The translations under genes were made by a program, and so were the position numbers. Below, one piece after another: positions 44,901-54,435 of a stretch of DNA of 64,000 nucleotides (position 1 is its first letter; every line of letters begins with the position of its first letter). The stretch is from Azolla caroliniana (taxonomy: Eukaryota; Polypodiophyta). The stretch spans positions 15,748,001 to 15,812,000 of the forward strand of contig JBHGNT010000014.1 in assembly GCA_043228905.1 (NCBI GenBank), written 5' to 3'. A model generated the notes under the pieces. That model was not told the origin of the DNA. It worked only from the letters and a program-made list of their open reading frames with translations, and ran no database searches.

Positions 44901-47900
44901 CTGATTGGAAAAATTAATCTACTATTAGGAAAACATATTACAGCTCCTACCAAACAGGAAAAATGTGCCTCCCTAATACATACCATTTATAGGATTTAAC
45001 CAATCTAAAGCAATGGTTCCTCCATCAGGTGTCCGATAAAGTTGCCTGGACAGGTAAATGAAAAACATGTACGTGTGAACATTGTACATATCCTGTCTAG
45101 CAATCAGATCAGATTTACCAAACCAAGGAAAAAAACAACGAGAAGAAAGAGGCAAGCACATAATCAACTGCAACAAAATAAAGCCTCATTTTGCTGTCAT
45201 GAAGACCCTATCAGTCAATTTTAAGGCCAACATTTGTAGCCCTAACTATGCTTGCTAATGAATGTGATGCTGGGAATTCAAAATGTTGGGAAACAAGGTC
45301 CCTCCGGATGGGAAGGAGAACACGAGCCGGATAAGTTGGATCCCAAGGAGAAGAAAGGACGGACCCAGATCCGGATCAGTGTCCAGATCGAATCTGGATA
45401 GGCATGCGAAAGAGGCCACATCTGTAAATAGGTTTAGCGTTGTGCCTATTTAGGTCAGATTTGTAAATAGTCCTAAGTTATATAAGTATAAATACAACTA
45501 GGGCAAAAACGTTAGGTATGATGTTCATATTGTTGTAACATTGTGCGCGAGTGAGAACGTGAGATAGTGAGAGAGAGAGAGAGTGAGCGTGTTGTTGTGT
45601 CTCTGTTGTAACCGCCATCAGGCGATGAAGACGAGCTCGAGATTGCTGCCTGCGAGTCTCAGTGTATTCCTCTCATATCATAGTGAAACAGTTCGGAGTT
45701 CAAGGACTCCCGTGATTTTTTCCCTATTAGGGTTTCCACGTTAAAATACCTTCTCTATATTTGTGTTTTTCTGTTTTCTGTCGGTTTAAATCTTTGCACC
45801 TCTCATACGTGAATCTAGAACCAGTTGTGGCTGGCTTCGATCTCTACGAACTGCTATCAAAGCGATGGAAGACTCATTTGGCAGCATGTTCAAACTTACC
45901 AGCTCCAACTATTCAGTGTGGAAGTCGAAGATGAGGGACATGCTAATGTGCAAAGATTTATGGTCGCCAGTGCAGTATGGTAAGACCAAACTGGACAAGA
46001 TTGATGCATCGACTTGGGAAGTCATGCACCTGAAGGCAGCAGCATACATAAGATGTTTTATAGACATGAGTCTATACAACAACTTCAATGAGGAGAACAA
46101 GGCAAATGTCCTCTGGGAGAAGTTCAAAATGTCGTTAATAGAGTCTCACTGTTCCGGAAAATAGTGAGACTCCGGTATCAAGATGACTCTAGCATGGCGG
46201 AGCATCTAAATGCCTTCCAAGGGTTGATAAACCAAACCACCTCTCTGGAAGTACCTCTAGCCGACAAGGTACTAGCATTATTATTGGTGGGATCCCTTCT
46301 AGACAAGTGGGAGACACTCGTCGTCACACTGGTTAATGTCGGACAGGAAGGGAAACACTTATCCCTAGAGAAGGTGAAGTCAAGCTTGCTGAATGAGGAA
46401 GCTCATCAGAAGGATAGAGAAGCAATTCTGACCCAAAGGCCTTAGTCACGGAAGGTGACACGAATCGGGGAAGAGGCCAGAATAGAAGTCCCCAGAACCG
46501 GGAAAAGTCGGGGACTAGGTCGAAGGGGGAGGCCCACATGCTTTTACTGTGGGAAGCCAAGGCACTTCCAAAAGAATTGTCGACACTTCAGAAAGGACAA
46601 AGGGGGAGCCGACAATGCGGATCCGAAGAAGAATCCGAATCAAAAAGGTACTTCAGCAATCGCAACAAGTGAGGAGGAGTTGTTGTTGATCAATGAGCAG
46701 AACGAAGTGAATCTTGTCGACGATGAATCAACATGGGTGGCCGACTCCGGATCGTCGTTTCACCTAACCCCCGACCGGAATTGCTTCTCATTGTACAAAG
46801 CCGGAGACCACGGTTTTGTGAAGATGGGGAATGAAGGAGCATGCCGAATTGTTGGCATAGGAGAAGTGTGTTTGGTAACCTCAACCGGGTGCAAATTAGT
46901 GTTGAAGGATGCCCGACACATTCCGGAAGTCAGATTGAATCTTATATCAGCCGGTCGGCTAGATGAAGGCTACACGGGTAGCATCCGGAACGACATCCTG
47001 AAGTTCTGCAAAGGAAGCTTGATCGTGGCCCGAGCCCGTAAGACCAACACATTGTACCTAATGCATGCTCGAATATGCCGGGAGGAAGTGAACGTGGTAG
47101 CCGACACTACCGGTGAGCTGTGGCACAAGAGGTTGTGTCACATGAGCGAGAAGGGGATGCGAAGACTTGCCGACGACAACCTCATTCCGGAGGTGAAGAA
47201 CGTGCAACTTGAGAAGTGCACCGATTGCTTGGCCGTCAAGCAGAACAAAACCTCTTTCCGAACCAGGCCCCCGACAAGGAGGAAAATGCCGTTGGAACTC
47301 ATGCATACAGATGTATGATACGTGGACACTAAGTCACATGCTGGTTCACAATTTTTTGTGACCTTCATTGATGACTATAGTCGAAAGTTGTGGGCTTCCG
47401 CATTGAAGACGAAGGACCAGGTGTTGTCGGTCTTCAAGGAGTTCCAAGCGAGGGCCGAGAGGGAGACCAACCAGAAACTGAAAGCAATCCGAGTGGATAA
47501 TGGAGGAGAATACCGAGGACCGTTCGAAGAATACTGCCGAGCGAAGGGAATCTGACTCGAGTACACCATACCGAAGACGCCAGAGCTCAGCGGACTGGCC
47601 AAGAGGATGAACCGGACCATCAGGGAGAGGGTCCGAAGTATGTTAGCATATGCCAAGCTGTCCAAGATGTTTTGGGCTGACGCGTTGATGACGGCTGTGT
47701 ACGTGATAAACAAATCACCCTCAATGCCCTTAGACGGAGATATTCCACAAAGAGTGTGGACCGGCAAAAACATCTCCTACCGACATCTGAGGGTGTTCAA
47801 TTGTCTTGCCTACGTGCATGTGCCAAAGGACCAAAGGGGAAAACTGGATCCAAAGATGCGGCCATGTATATTTCTCGGATACGGCGATGACGAGTTCGGC

Positions 47901-50900
47901 TACCGGCTGTGGGACTTAGTCGACAAGGTCATTCGGAGCTGAGACATAGTCTTCATGGAGGAGGAGACTATTGCGGACTGGTAGATTTCGTCGAAATATT
48001 TGACCTAGTAGTGAAGATAACATCCATTCGAACTATGTTGAGCATAGCAGCCAATATGGACCTTGACGTCAAACAGCTGGATGTCAAGACGGCATTTCTG
48101 CATGAAGACCTTGAAGACAAAATCTATATGCAGCAACCAAAAGGATTTGCCAAGAAGGGAAGGAGAACTTGCTATTCCAGTTGAAGAAGAGTTTGTATGG
48201 ACTGAAGCACGCTCCCCGGCAGTGGTACCGAAAGTTTGAATCCTTCATGGCCGACCAAGGATACCATAAGGCGCAGGCCGACCACTGCGTGTTCGTGAAG
48301 AAGTTCGACGGAGGAGATTTCCTCATACTCCTGTTGTACTTGGACGACATGCTGATTGTCGAACGGAACCATATCAAGATCGGAATGCTAAAGAAGGCCT
48401 TGATCAGGTCATTCTCAATGAAGGATATGGGTCTAGCAAGACAGATCCTAGGGATGCAAATTGTCCGGGACCAGACAAGAAGTTATTGTGGCTGTCACAG
48501 GAGAAGTATGTGACAACGGTGCTCCAAAGGTTCAGTATGGAAAGCGCGAAGCCAGTCAGTCTGACACTGCCGACAAACAGCAAGTTGTCCGGGAGACAAA
48601 GCCCAAAGACGAAGGCAAAAAAGGCTGAGATGATGAAGGTACCCTACGCCTCAGCAGCCGGAAGCCTTATGTATGCGATGGTTTGCATTAGAACAAACAT
48701 CGGATATGCTATCGGAGTCGTCAGCCGATTCATGAGCAATCCAGGGAGAGAGCATTGGACAACAGTGAAGTGGATACTTCGGTACCTGAGAGGCACCTCG
48801 ACATGTGCCTCTGATTCAATTCAGGTAATCCCATATTAGAAGGTTTTACCGACTCGGACATGTCAACTGATGCAGATACCATCCGATCCACGTCCGGGTA
48901 TGTAATGACTTATGCAGGGGGAGCCGTTTCATGGCAGTCGAGGTTGCAGAAGGCCGTGGCGTTGTCAACCACGGAAGCGGAGTATATGGCCGCAACAGAA
49001 GCCGGCAAGGAGATAATCTGGATGAAGGAGTTCATTGGAGAGTTGGGGATTCGACAAGAAGAATTCCCACTCTACTGCGACAACCAAAGCGCCATCCACC
49101 TTGTGAAGAATGCCGCCTACCACTCGAGGACCAAGCACATCCAAAGGAGATACCATTGGCTCCGGGAGAGGGTAGAAGAAAAGGAGTTTGCTCTGATGAA
49201 GATTCACACAGCGAAGAACGGATCAGACATGTTGACGACGGTGTTGTCGGTAGAAAAGCTGAACACATATCGAAGTTGGGTCGTATTGACGAACCACCCC
49301 ATGCCAGAGTAAAGGGGGAGTGACTAAAATTTCATGACAAGTAAAAACTTGAGAATTATGGTTGGACATGTATGTGCTAAGCTTAATGATTTCACAAGAG
49401 CTTGACAGTTAGCTATCTATTTTTACTGCAAGAGTTCTTATCAACTATGATTTTATATAAGGTAGATTGACAAACACCAATCGTCATCCTATGAATAATT
49501 ATGTCTCTCCAAGTCAACGCATACAATCTGCATCATCTTTTGTCCGGTGAAAAAAATGCAAAAAGACCATGTATCCTGAAGTGGTTGTTAGTGTGCAGTG
49601 AGGAATTCTTAATTTTTGAGGGCAACGTACTAACCTAGAGTGAGAATGAGCAGGCATGCACCTATCTTTGCCAAAAGGAGGAAATCAATGACCCGAGCAA
49701 TGAGCATATCAACTTGGACTTCTATGAACCTCACATCCTTTGTGTGTAAGTATGATGTTTGACTAGTGAAGAGGTTTCAAGGATGAAATGGTGTAAATGG
49801 AGGTGAATCACGATGTTAGATGACAAGGCAGCATGTGACCATGATAGTGAGGTGCATCATATGTGCCTAATTTCTCAGGGCATTTGAAGATCAGATATCT
49901 AAGATCAAGAAAATAACTCTGTCAAAATTCCACCGCATAGTAAACCGGCAATTTCGACAAGCTGCATTCCCAAAGTATGTGATCTTCATGCTCCCTGAAC
50001 ATAGCTTACTTGAGTCTACTATTTAACACCAATGTCATGTACGAGAAACATGCACATCATAATGTCAACTTCAAAAATTCCAATCAGTTATAATAACGCA
50101 AATGATGGCATATATCAGGAGTCTCCCTCATGGCCATATATGGGTGTCGCCGGCACTCAAAGAATAATCACAGCTTTCTTTAGCTTCATCACTCCTCATA
50201 CTATAAGCCAATAGAGGGCTACACAAATGAGCTCACAACCAGGACATTGCAAAGGAGTTACAATAGATCGGGCAATAACAATTTGTCGTGCACATAGGCC
50301 CCAGCCTAATCTCACCATCCTTGTTATCGACAAAATTGCAGAGCTTCCCTCAGTTCCTTGACCCCTCCAATCTGGATTGGCCTATGCTAGAGATCTTTCA
50401 AAGACAAAAAGTACAATATATCTGACTTGAGAATCTTACATGTATAAATGAAGAGATTCTTTTGTCATGTCATAGTTCTATTTCTATTAACTTTTTTGCT
50501 TGGTTATATTTATTTTGGTTTGCGATTTTTCAAAGATGAGATAATGTTTTAAGATGTAATCTCTTGTTTGGTCTTATAGCCATTTTGGCCTCTTAAAAGA
50601 AGTTAATATATCTTTCTTTCTTGAAGGTTAAAAAATCTAAAAATAGAGATGCTTCCTGAGGAAAACGCTAGACAGATTTTATAACAAATATTACCGTTGA
50701 TAATCAAATGTTGGTGGTCGCCCAAAGAAGTGAAGAAAGGCTGTTTGCACATGGGGAGAACAAAGCCATGGGGTTGGCCAATACCTGCATTTAAAAGATA
50801 TCTCCAAATCATTTAAAGTTGTTTTCAATTCAAAGACTTATTCTTTCTAAAGGTACATCAGAGGTCCAAAGAATCAGAGTTAACGTGAAGATCTATTCTC

Positions 50901-51993
50901 CAGAAAGTGATAATCTGCAGAGAAGATTTAACCCAACAATTGCTGAATTTGTGTTTAGCATCCATGATAACCAAATCCATTAAGAGGCTATTCTACTATA
51001 TGCGTATAATCCACATTGCAAAGCATAATCACATTATTATTGACTTGTATTGTCCTTCATAGGAGGATGCCTGCCTACTATGATGTGCTGTGCCCCATAA
51101 AAAAGTACAAAAGTGAAGCATCCATCAAATCATTTCTGTAGTATTATAGATACATTAAATTTTGATTGTATCATAACTTGATGAAATTTCTTAACTATTT
51201 ATGTATCATCTTGATGGAAATTAAGATTACAGCGAATTTTGGCAGTTATCTATGGCTACATTAATCAACACAAACAAATAAATAAACATGAGGTGGAGGA
51301 CAATGAACAATGTAAAAACCAAAGGGAGATGATGCACCTTTGCTGATTGGCAATGGTCTAGCATGAATGATAAAAGCGTCATCATCCTCCATGGAATATA
51401 TCCACAGCATAATTTCCACGTATCTTCCATAGAATAAATCAAATGCTTGCTAATTGGATTGTGGTCAAACTAAATGTTTCCACCTTGCACTATCTCATAT
51501 CAGTGCAAGGGGGAATTTTAACAATTCAAATAAGCTTCATACTACATTTAACAAGTTGGATGCAATTTGTATCATCCCTAAGATAGACTCAAATCACGGG
51601 CTTGTTTTATATTGAATAATATCGTCTCCATGTCATGGATTGAACTCATCCAGCAAGGAATTTATAGTGCTAGGAATATGCTTTTCATTATGCATAATAT
51701 CACATACCAAAAACTATACAATCATCACTACAAGAGCAGCCGATCGGAGAAACAAGGGATTACCTCTTTTTGAGTATTTTGCATCGAGGAAGAACTTCAT
51801 GGGCTAAAGAGGATGCACGGTTGTAGAGAAGCTGTACAGGATGGCCTCTGAAAGCATTAAAAAGGTCCTCAAGGAAGTAGAACTCCAGAGAGGAGTAGAG
51901 AAAGCAGATGAGAAATACACAGGAAAGGGCAAAGTATTCCCAGGCAGGGACTTGCAAGGCAGCCTGGAGCAAGGCCATCAATCCGGATGCCAT
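38903..51993 (-). CDS. EMB8-like alpha/beta hydrolase (15 exons, 643 residues)
   Basis: Minus-strand exons, 5' to 3': 51764-51993, 50695-50784, 44984-45045, 44797-44894, 44624-44713, 42855-42977, 42707-42784, 42546-42631, 42373-42421, 41246-41302, 41027-41157, 40864-40947, 39824-39893, 39342-39725 and 38903-39202. All have GT-AG sites and the phases join to 644 codons including TGA. It matches plant embryogenesis-associated EMB8-type hydrolases. An N-terminal membrane segment (FALSCVFLICFLYSSLEF) precedes YWPTPWLCSPHVQTAFLHFF, RTPDGGTIALDWL, VIIPGLTSDSA and ANHRGLGGVSIT. The putative triad is Ser225 (GTSIGANIL), Asp350 or Asp351 (SMDDPV) and His380 (HGGHLAF). A long linker and a second hydrophobic segment (LWLLAYIAVVSTCPIVGPAL) end the protein. 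Substrate unknown. Intron 2 (5.6 kb) carries a copia element and a LINE end. Confidence 0.93.
43581..44020. repeat. tandem repeat of about 120-190 bp in EMB8-like intron 5
   Basis: Units start at about 43581, 43710 and 43903. They share CCACATAGCTTG, ATTCATGAATGATATGG(C/T)A, CACATAGAG(A/C)GATCCAAG and TTCTGTGATT(C/T)TCAAAC. The middle unit contains a second partial copy at about 43815. Open frames here (FMNDM, FGVFCD) are by-products of the repeat. Confidence 0.75.
45284..45850 (+). repeat. 5' LTR, family B
   Basis: Starts TGTTGGGAAACAAGG. The TATA-like AAGTATAAATACAACTAGGG is near 45485, then a GA-rich tract and GTTCAAGGACTCCCGTG. The right end is placed just before the primer-binding site and is degraded (TCTACGAAC where the solo LTR has CCTAACA). 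Confidence 0.85.
45852..45864 (+). other. primer-binding site
   Basis: TGCTATCAAAGCG matches the copia initiator-tRNA site TGGTATCAGAGC at most positions and directly precedes the gag ATG at 45865. Confidence 0.7.
45865..46700 (+). pseudogene. copia gag with frameshifts
   Basis: It starts MEDSFGSMFKLTSSNYSVWK at 45865, typical of copia gag. A frameshift near 46140 moves the reading to SMAEHLNAFQGLINQT. A TAG at 46443-46445 lies where the basic linker is out of frame, and a compensating shift near 46520 restores the frame. The zinc knuckle at 46539-46580 is intact: CFYCGKPRHFQKNC, of the form CX2CX4HX4C. Confidence 0.9.
46701..49312 (+). pseudogene. copia pol: protease, integrase, reverse transcriptase, RNase H
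   Basis: The protease site WVADSGSSFHLTP is intact. Integrase HHCC (LWHKRLCHMSEKG, CTDCLAVKQ), HTDV and RVDNGGEY carry the first two catalytic Asp, but the catalytic Glu is Lys in GLAKRMNRTI. In-frame stops lie at 47316-47318 (expected Trp), 47553-47555 and 47940-47942 (both expected Arg) and 47982-47984. A deletion near 47985 removes the end of integrase and the start of reverse transcriptase. The reverse transcriptase resumes at LDVKTAFLHEDLEDKIYMQQ, shifts frame near 48165 and keeps its catalytic YLDD (48337-48348). RNase H follows (GFTDSD, ALSTTEAEYMAATEAGKE, YCDNQSAIHLVKN) and ends at 49312. Confidence 0.92.
49322..50159. other. EMB8-like intron 2, no feature recognised
   Basis: I searched here for a family-B LTR and found none. 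Nothing else recognisable. Confidence 0.45.
50160..50630 (+). mobile_element. 3' UTR and tail of a LINE (subfamily 1) in EMB8-like intron 2
   Basis: Matches the LINE end at 34.0-34.6 kb. Shared blocks include CTTTCTTTAGC(T/A)(T/C)CATCACTCC, GTTACAATAGATCGGGCAAT, AATTTGTCGTGCACATAGG, GGCCTATGCTAGAGATCTTT (CAACCTATGCTAGAG in the other copy) and GATGTAATCTCTTGTTTGGT. It ends with the hairpin AGCCATTTTGGCCT (50578-50591), CTTAAAAGAAGTTAATAT and CTTTCTTTCTT. It is antisense to the host gene and stops 65 bp from exon 2. Confidence 0.85.
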
Positions 51994-52820
51994 TGGGGCG
52001 TGTGTCTGTGTGTGAGTATTGGGTTTAGCTACTGCTTACCCCTGTCTCGTCTGTGGACAGAGAGAGAAGGAGCTGCTTTCTTTCTCATTTCTTTTTCCTT
52101 CTCTTTTCCTTTTTGTTGGTCTTATGAGTTTTATTAGAAGTGTCTTCTGAAGTGTGTTGTGTTGTGGGCCAAGAAGAAGAAGATAAATTATAATGATCGA
52201 TTTATGATGAAGATGAAGATGATCATTGATGAATAAGAAAACACCTCTTCTTGGACTACATGTTCCGTGTTCGACCCCAGATTTGGCCCGTATTCAATAA
52301 AAACCCCCAATTTATCTCTCGCGTGTAAGTACTACGTTTCTGTTATTCGATTTTCTGCCAAACAATGAGGAGATCAAGTGGGTTTTGTATATGTTGTTGG
52401 CTTTCGCAGTGGGCGATAGATGAGGTGTGGTAGCAGTTTAGAGTTGTGTTTTGTGTAAGATGGAAAAAAAGGTTAACGTGATTGGATTTGTCGACAAGGA
52501 GGACAGGAGATCAACAAAATATGTTCTACATATATATAAGTTCGGTTTCAGCAATAGTGATAGATGAGGGTGATTGAAGTTTAGTGCTGCGGTTGTGCAA
52601 ATACCGAAGCGTGGCCATTAACGTTATGTGATTTGAGTTAGTCAAAACCAAAGGTGGGTGAATTGGGTTTTGTGTATATGTCCAACTTTGGCAACATTAT
52701 ACATATATGAGGGTAACTTGTGTTTATTATTACCCCTTGTGCAAATGAAAAAAATACTACCTTCTCCAAACACATAATACACACTAGCCCTACATCTTCT
52801 CGACTATTGTTTGATCTTGT
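51994..52820. other. EMB8-like 5' leader and upstream region
   Basis: Directly upstream of the ATG (minus strand) is a purine/pyrimidine-rich leader including CCTTCTCTCTCTGTCCAC. No TATA box could be chosen with confidence. The rest has no recognised gene. Confidence 0.4.
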
Positions 52821-52980
52821 TGGCTATTTTGGCCAATTACAAGATGTTATTATCCCTCTTTCTTTTCTAATATTTCCTCAAAGATGTTGCTTTTTCTCAT
52901 ATCTCTCTCTCTCTCTCTCTCTCTCTCTTAATGGCCAATATTGCCCCTTGAAAGGCACTAATATCTCTTCATTTCCTTTT
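52821..52980 (+). repeat. two LINE-tail-like segments with (TC)n
   Basis: TTGGCTATTTTGGCCAATTA (hairpin 52821-52835) with TGTTATTATCCCTCTTTC behind it, then (TC)n at about 52903-52928, then TTAATGGCCAATATTGCCCC and TTGAAAGGCACTAATATCTC. Both halves resemble the LINE terminus seen elsewhere in the window, as if one tail had inserted beside another. Confidence 0.5.
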
Positions 52981-53668
52981 CCTTGTAGTGATGTTCCTTT
53001 TCCTCACTCTCATGGGGAGTCATATGCCATTCTTGCCTCATAAATGAAATCTTTTATTTCTATGGCGTGTGATGTGAAAAGCACATGTTTGTTATAGTCT
53101 ATAGATTACATCCACATCCTTTCATTCAAGTCTACCTTTTCATCTTCTCTCGGTTGAAATTTTTAAGTAGTTCATTTTAGGATGAATAGCTTCGCACCAC
53201 ATAGAAATGGGAAAGCAACGCAACTACAAATTTTTTTGATAATAATTTATACCCCCAAATGGGATTTAGTTTGTGCCTCTAAATATAATGGCAAGAGGGT
53301 TTGGCCCCGAGATTTTTAATTGGTACAACGTTAAGCAAAAATTTACTAATCTTATTTCCGAATTTCATAGTTTGAGAGAGAGAATCTAATGACCATGGTA
53401 GATTAATTGTAGAAAATTTGGGCATTTGATAGTCAAAATGCTGACCAATAACATTTATCATAAGACTATTGAACATGGAACTTGGTTAATGATAAAGGTA
53501 TGTTTAAATGTCACATTATTTGAGGTATAGGATGTGTTTTCAAATGTTGAACATAGGATGGTAATCTCAACTTTAATTCAAAATTTTCTTCTTTAGCAAT
53601 GGTGGACAAGTCATGTTTCAGCGGTGGCTGAAAATGTTGTAAAAAATTTGAGACTTGTAGAGTCAAAG
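52981..53668. other. no gene recognised
   Basis: AT-rich spacer before the LTR pair. No feature supported. Confidence 0.4.
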
Positions 53669-54018
53669 TGTTATGAAAGTGTTGTGTGTGTGTGTGTGAG
53701 CAAGGGAAGGAATCAGCAAAAAACCCAACTTATGCACACAAGAGAAAGACCATACTGATCAACTAAAAATAATCAAGAGCGCGTAAAGGGTGAAGTGGGC
53801 TTTATATACGAGTCCTCAAGGAACTACCACATTAAATGTGGTTGGTGGAGTCTAGTCATAGACATTCACTCGAGTACGATTCTATCATAAGAATATCCAA
53901 TCTTCTTTGACAACTAAATAGAAAGTGACAAGCTAGTTCCTCATGTAACTAGATGTTCTCACACACCACGTTTTCTCCATAAGCACAAGTTCATACAAGT
54001 TGAGCTTCATTCTCAACA
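53669..54018 (-). mobile_element. family-A LTR, copy 1 of a head-to-tail pair
   Basis: On the minus strand it starts TGTTGAGAATGAAGCTCAAC and contains the TATA-like CGTATATAAAGCCCAC. A (GT)n at about 53682-53698 lies near its other end. Across most of its length it matches 54020-54435, including AGGAACTACCACATTAAATG and TGGTTGGTGGAGTCTAGTCA. No matching 5-bp flanks were found. Confidence 0.8.
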
Positions 54019-54019
54019 A

Positions 54020-54435
54020 TGTCAACACATGAAACCGTTGTACATGTGTGAGCAAGAGAAGAATCAAAGAAAAAACCTAAATATAAAATATATACCCAGG
54101 AGGGGAATGACAACTTATGCACAAAAGAGAAAATCAAATTGATTAACTAAAAATATTCAAGAGAACACACCATGGGCGAAGAGGGCTTTATATCAAGTCT
54201 CTCAAGGAACTACCACATTAAATGTGGTTGGTGGAGTCTAGTCATATACATCCACTCGTGTATGATCCTATCATAAGAATATCCAATATTTGTTGACAAC
54301 TAACTAGAAGTCACAAATCTAGTTCCTCATGTAACTAGATAGTTCATACAAATTACAATAATACGTTTTTATACATCACACTTTTCTTCATAAGCACATG
54401 TTCATACAAGTTGAGCTTCAAATTTCAAATAGGAT
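54020..54435 (-). mobile_element. family-A LTR, copy 2 of a head-to-tail pair
   Basis: Same orientation and family as 53669-54018, following it almost without a spacer. Its minus-strand start is degraded (TTTGAAATTTGAAGCTCAAC, near 54430). The TATA-like sequence reads GATATAAAGCCCTC. It contains segments missing from copy 1, around 54083-54113 and 54345-54375. Confidence 0.8.

Larger units (their letters stand above)
45284..49320 (+). mobile_element. Ty1-copia retrotransposon lacking its 3' LTR, antisense in EMB8-like intron 2
   Basis: The order is 5' LTR (45284 to about 45850), primer-binding site, gag, protease, integrase, reverse transcriptase, RNase H and a polypurine tract (AAAGGGGGAGTG, 49310-49321). 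Instead of a second LTR the sequence then changes to unrelated DNA. Pol lies in few frames and is much better preserved than the copia at 24.9 kb, although it carries stops, frameshifts and an internal deletion. Its LTR family is the same as the solo LTR at 28345-28866. Confidence 0.93.

Noticed and set aside
51841-52137. 98-codon plus-strand frame at the 5' end of the EMB8-like gene
   Set aside because: Antisense to exon 1, which has the conserved sequence and correct splice donor.
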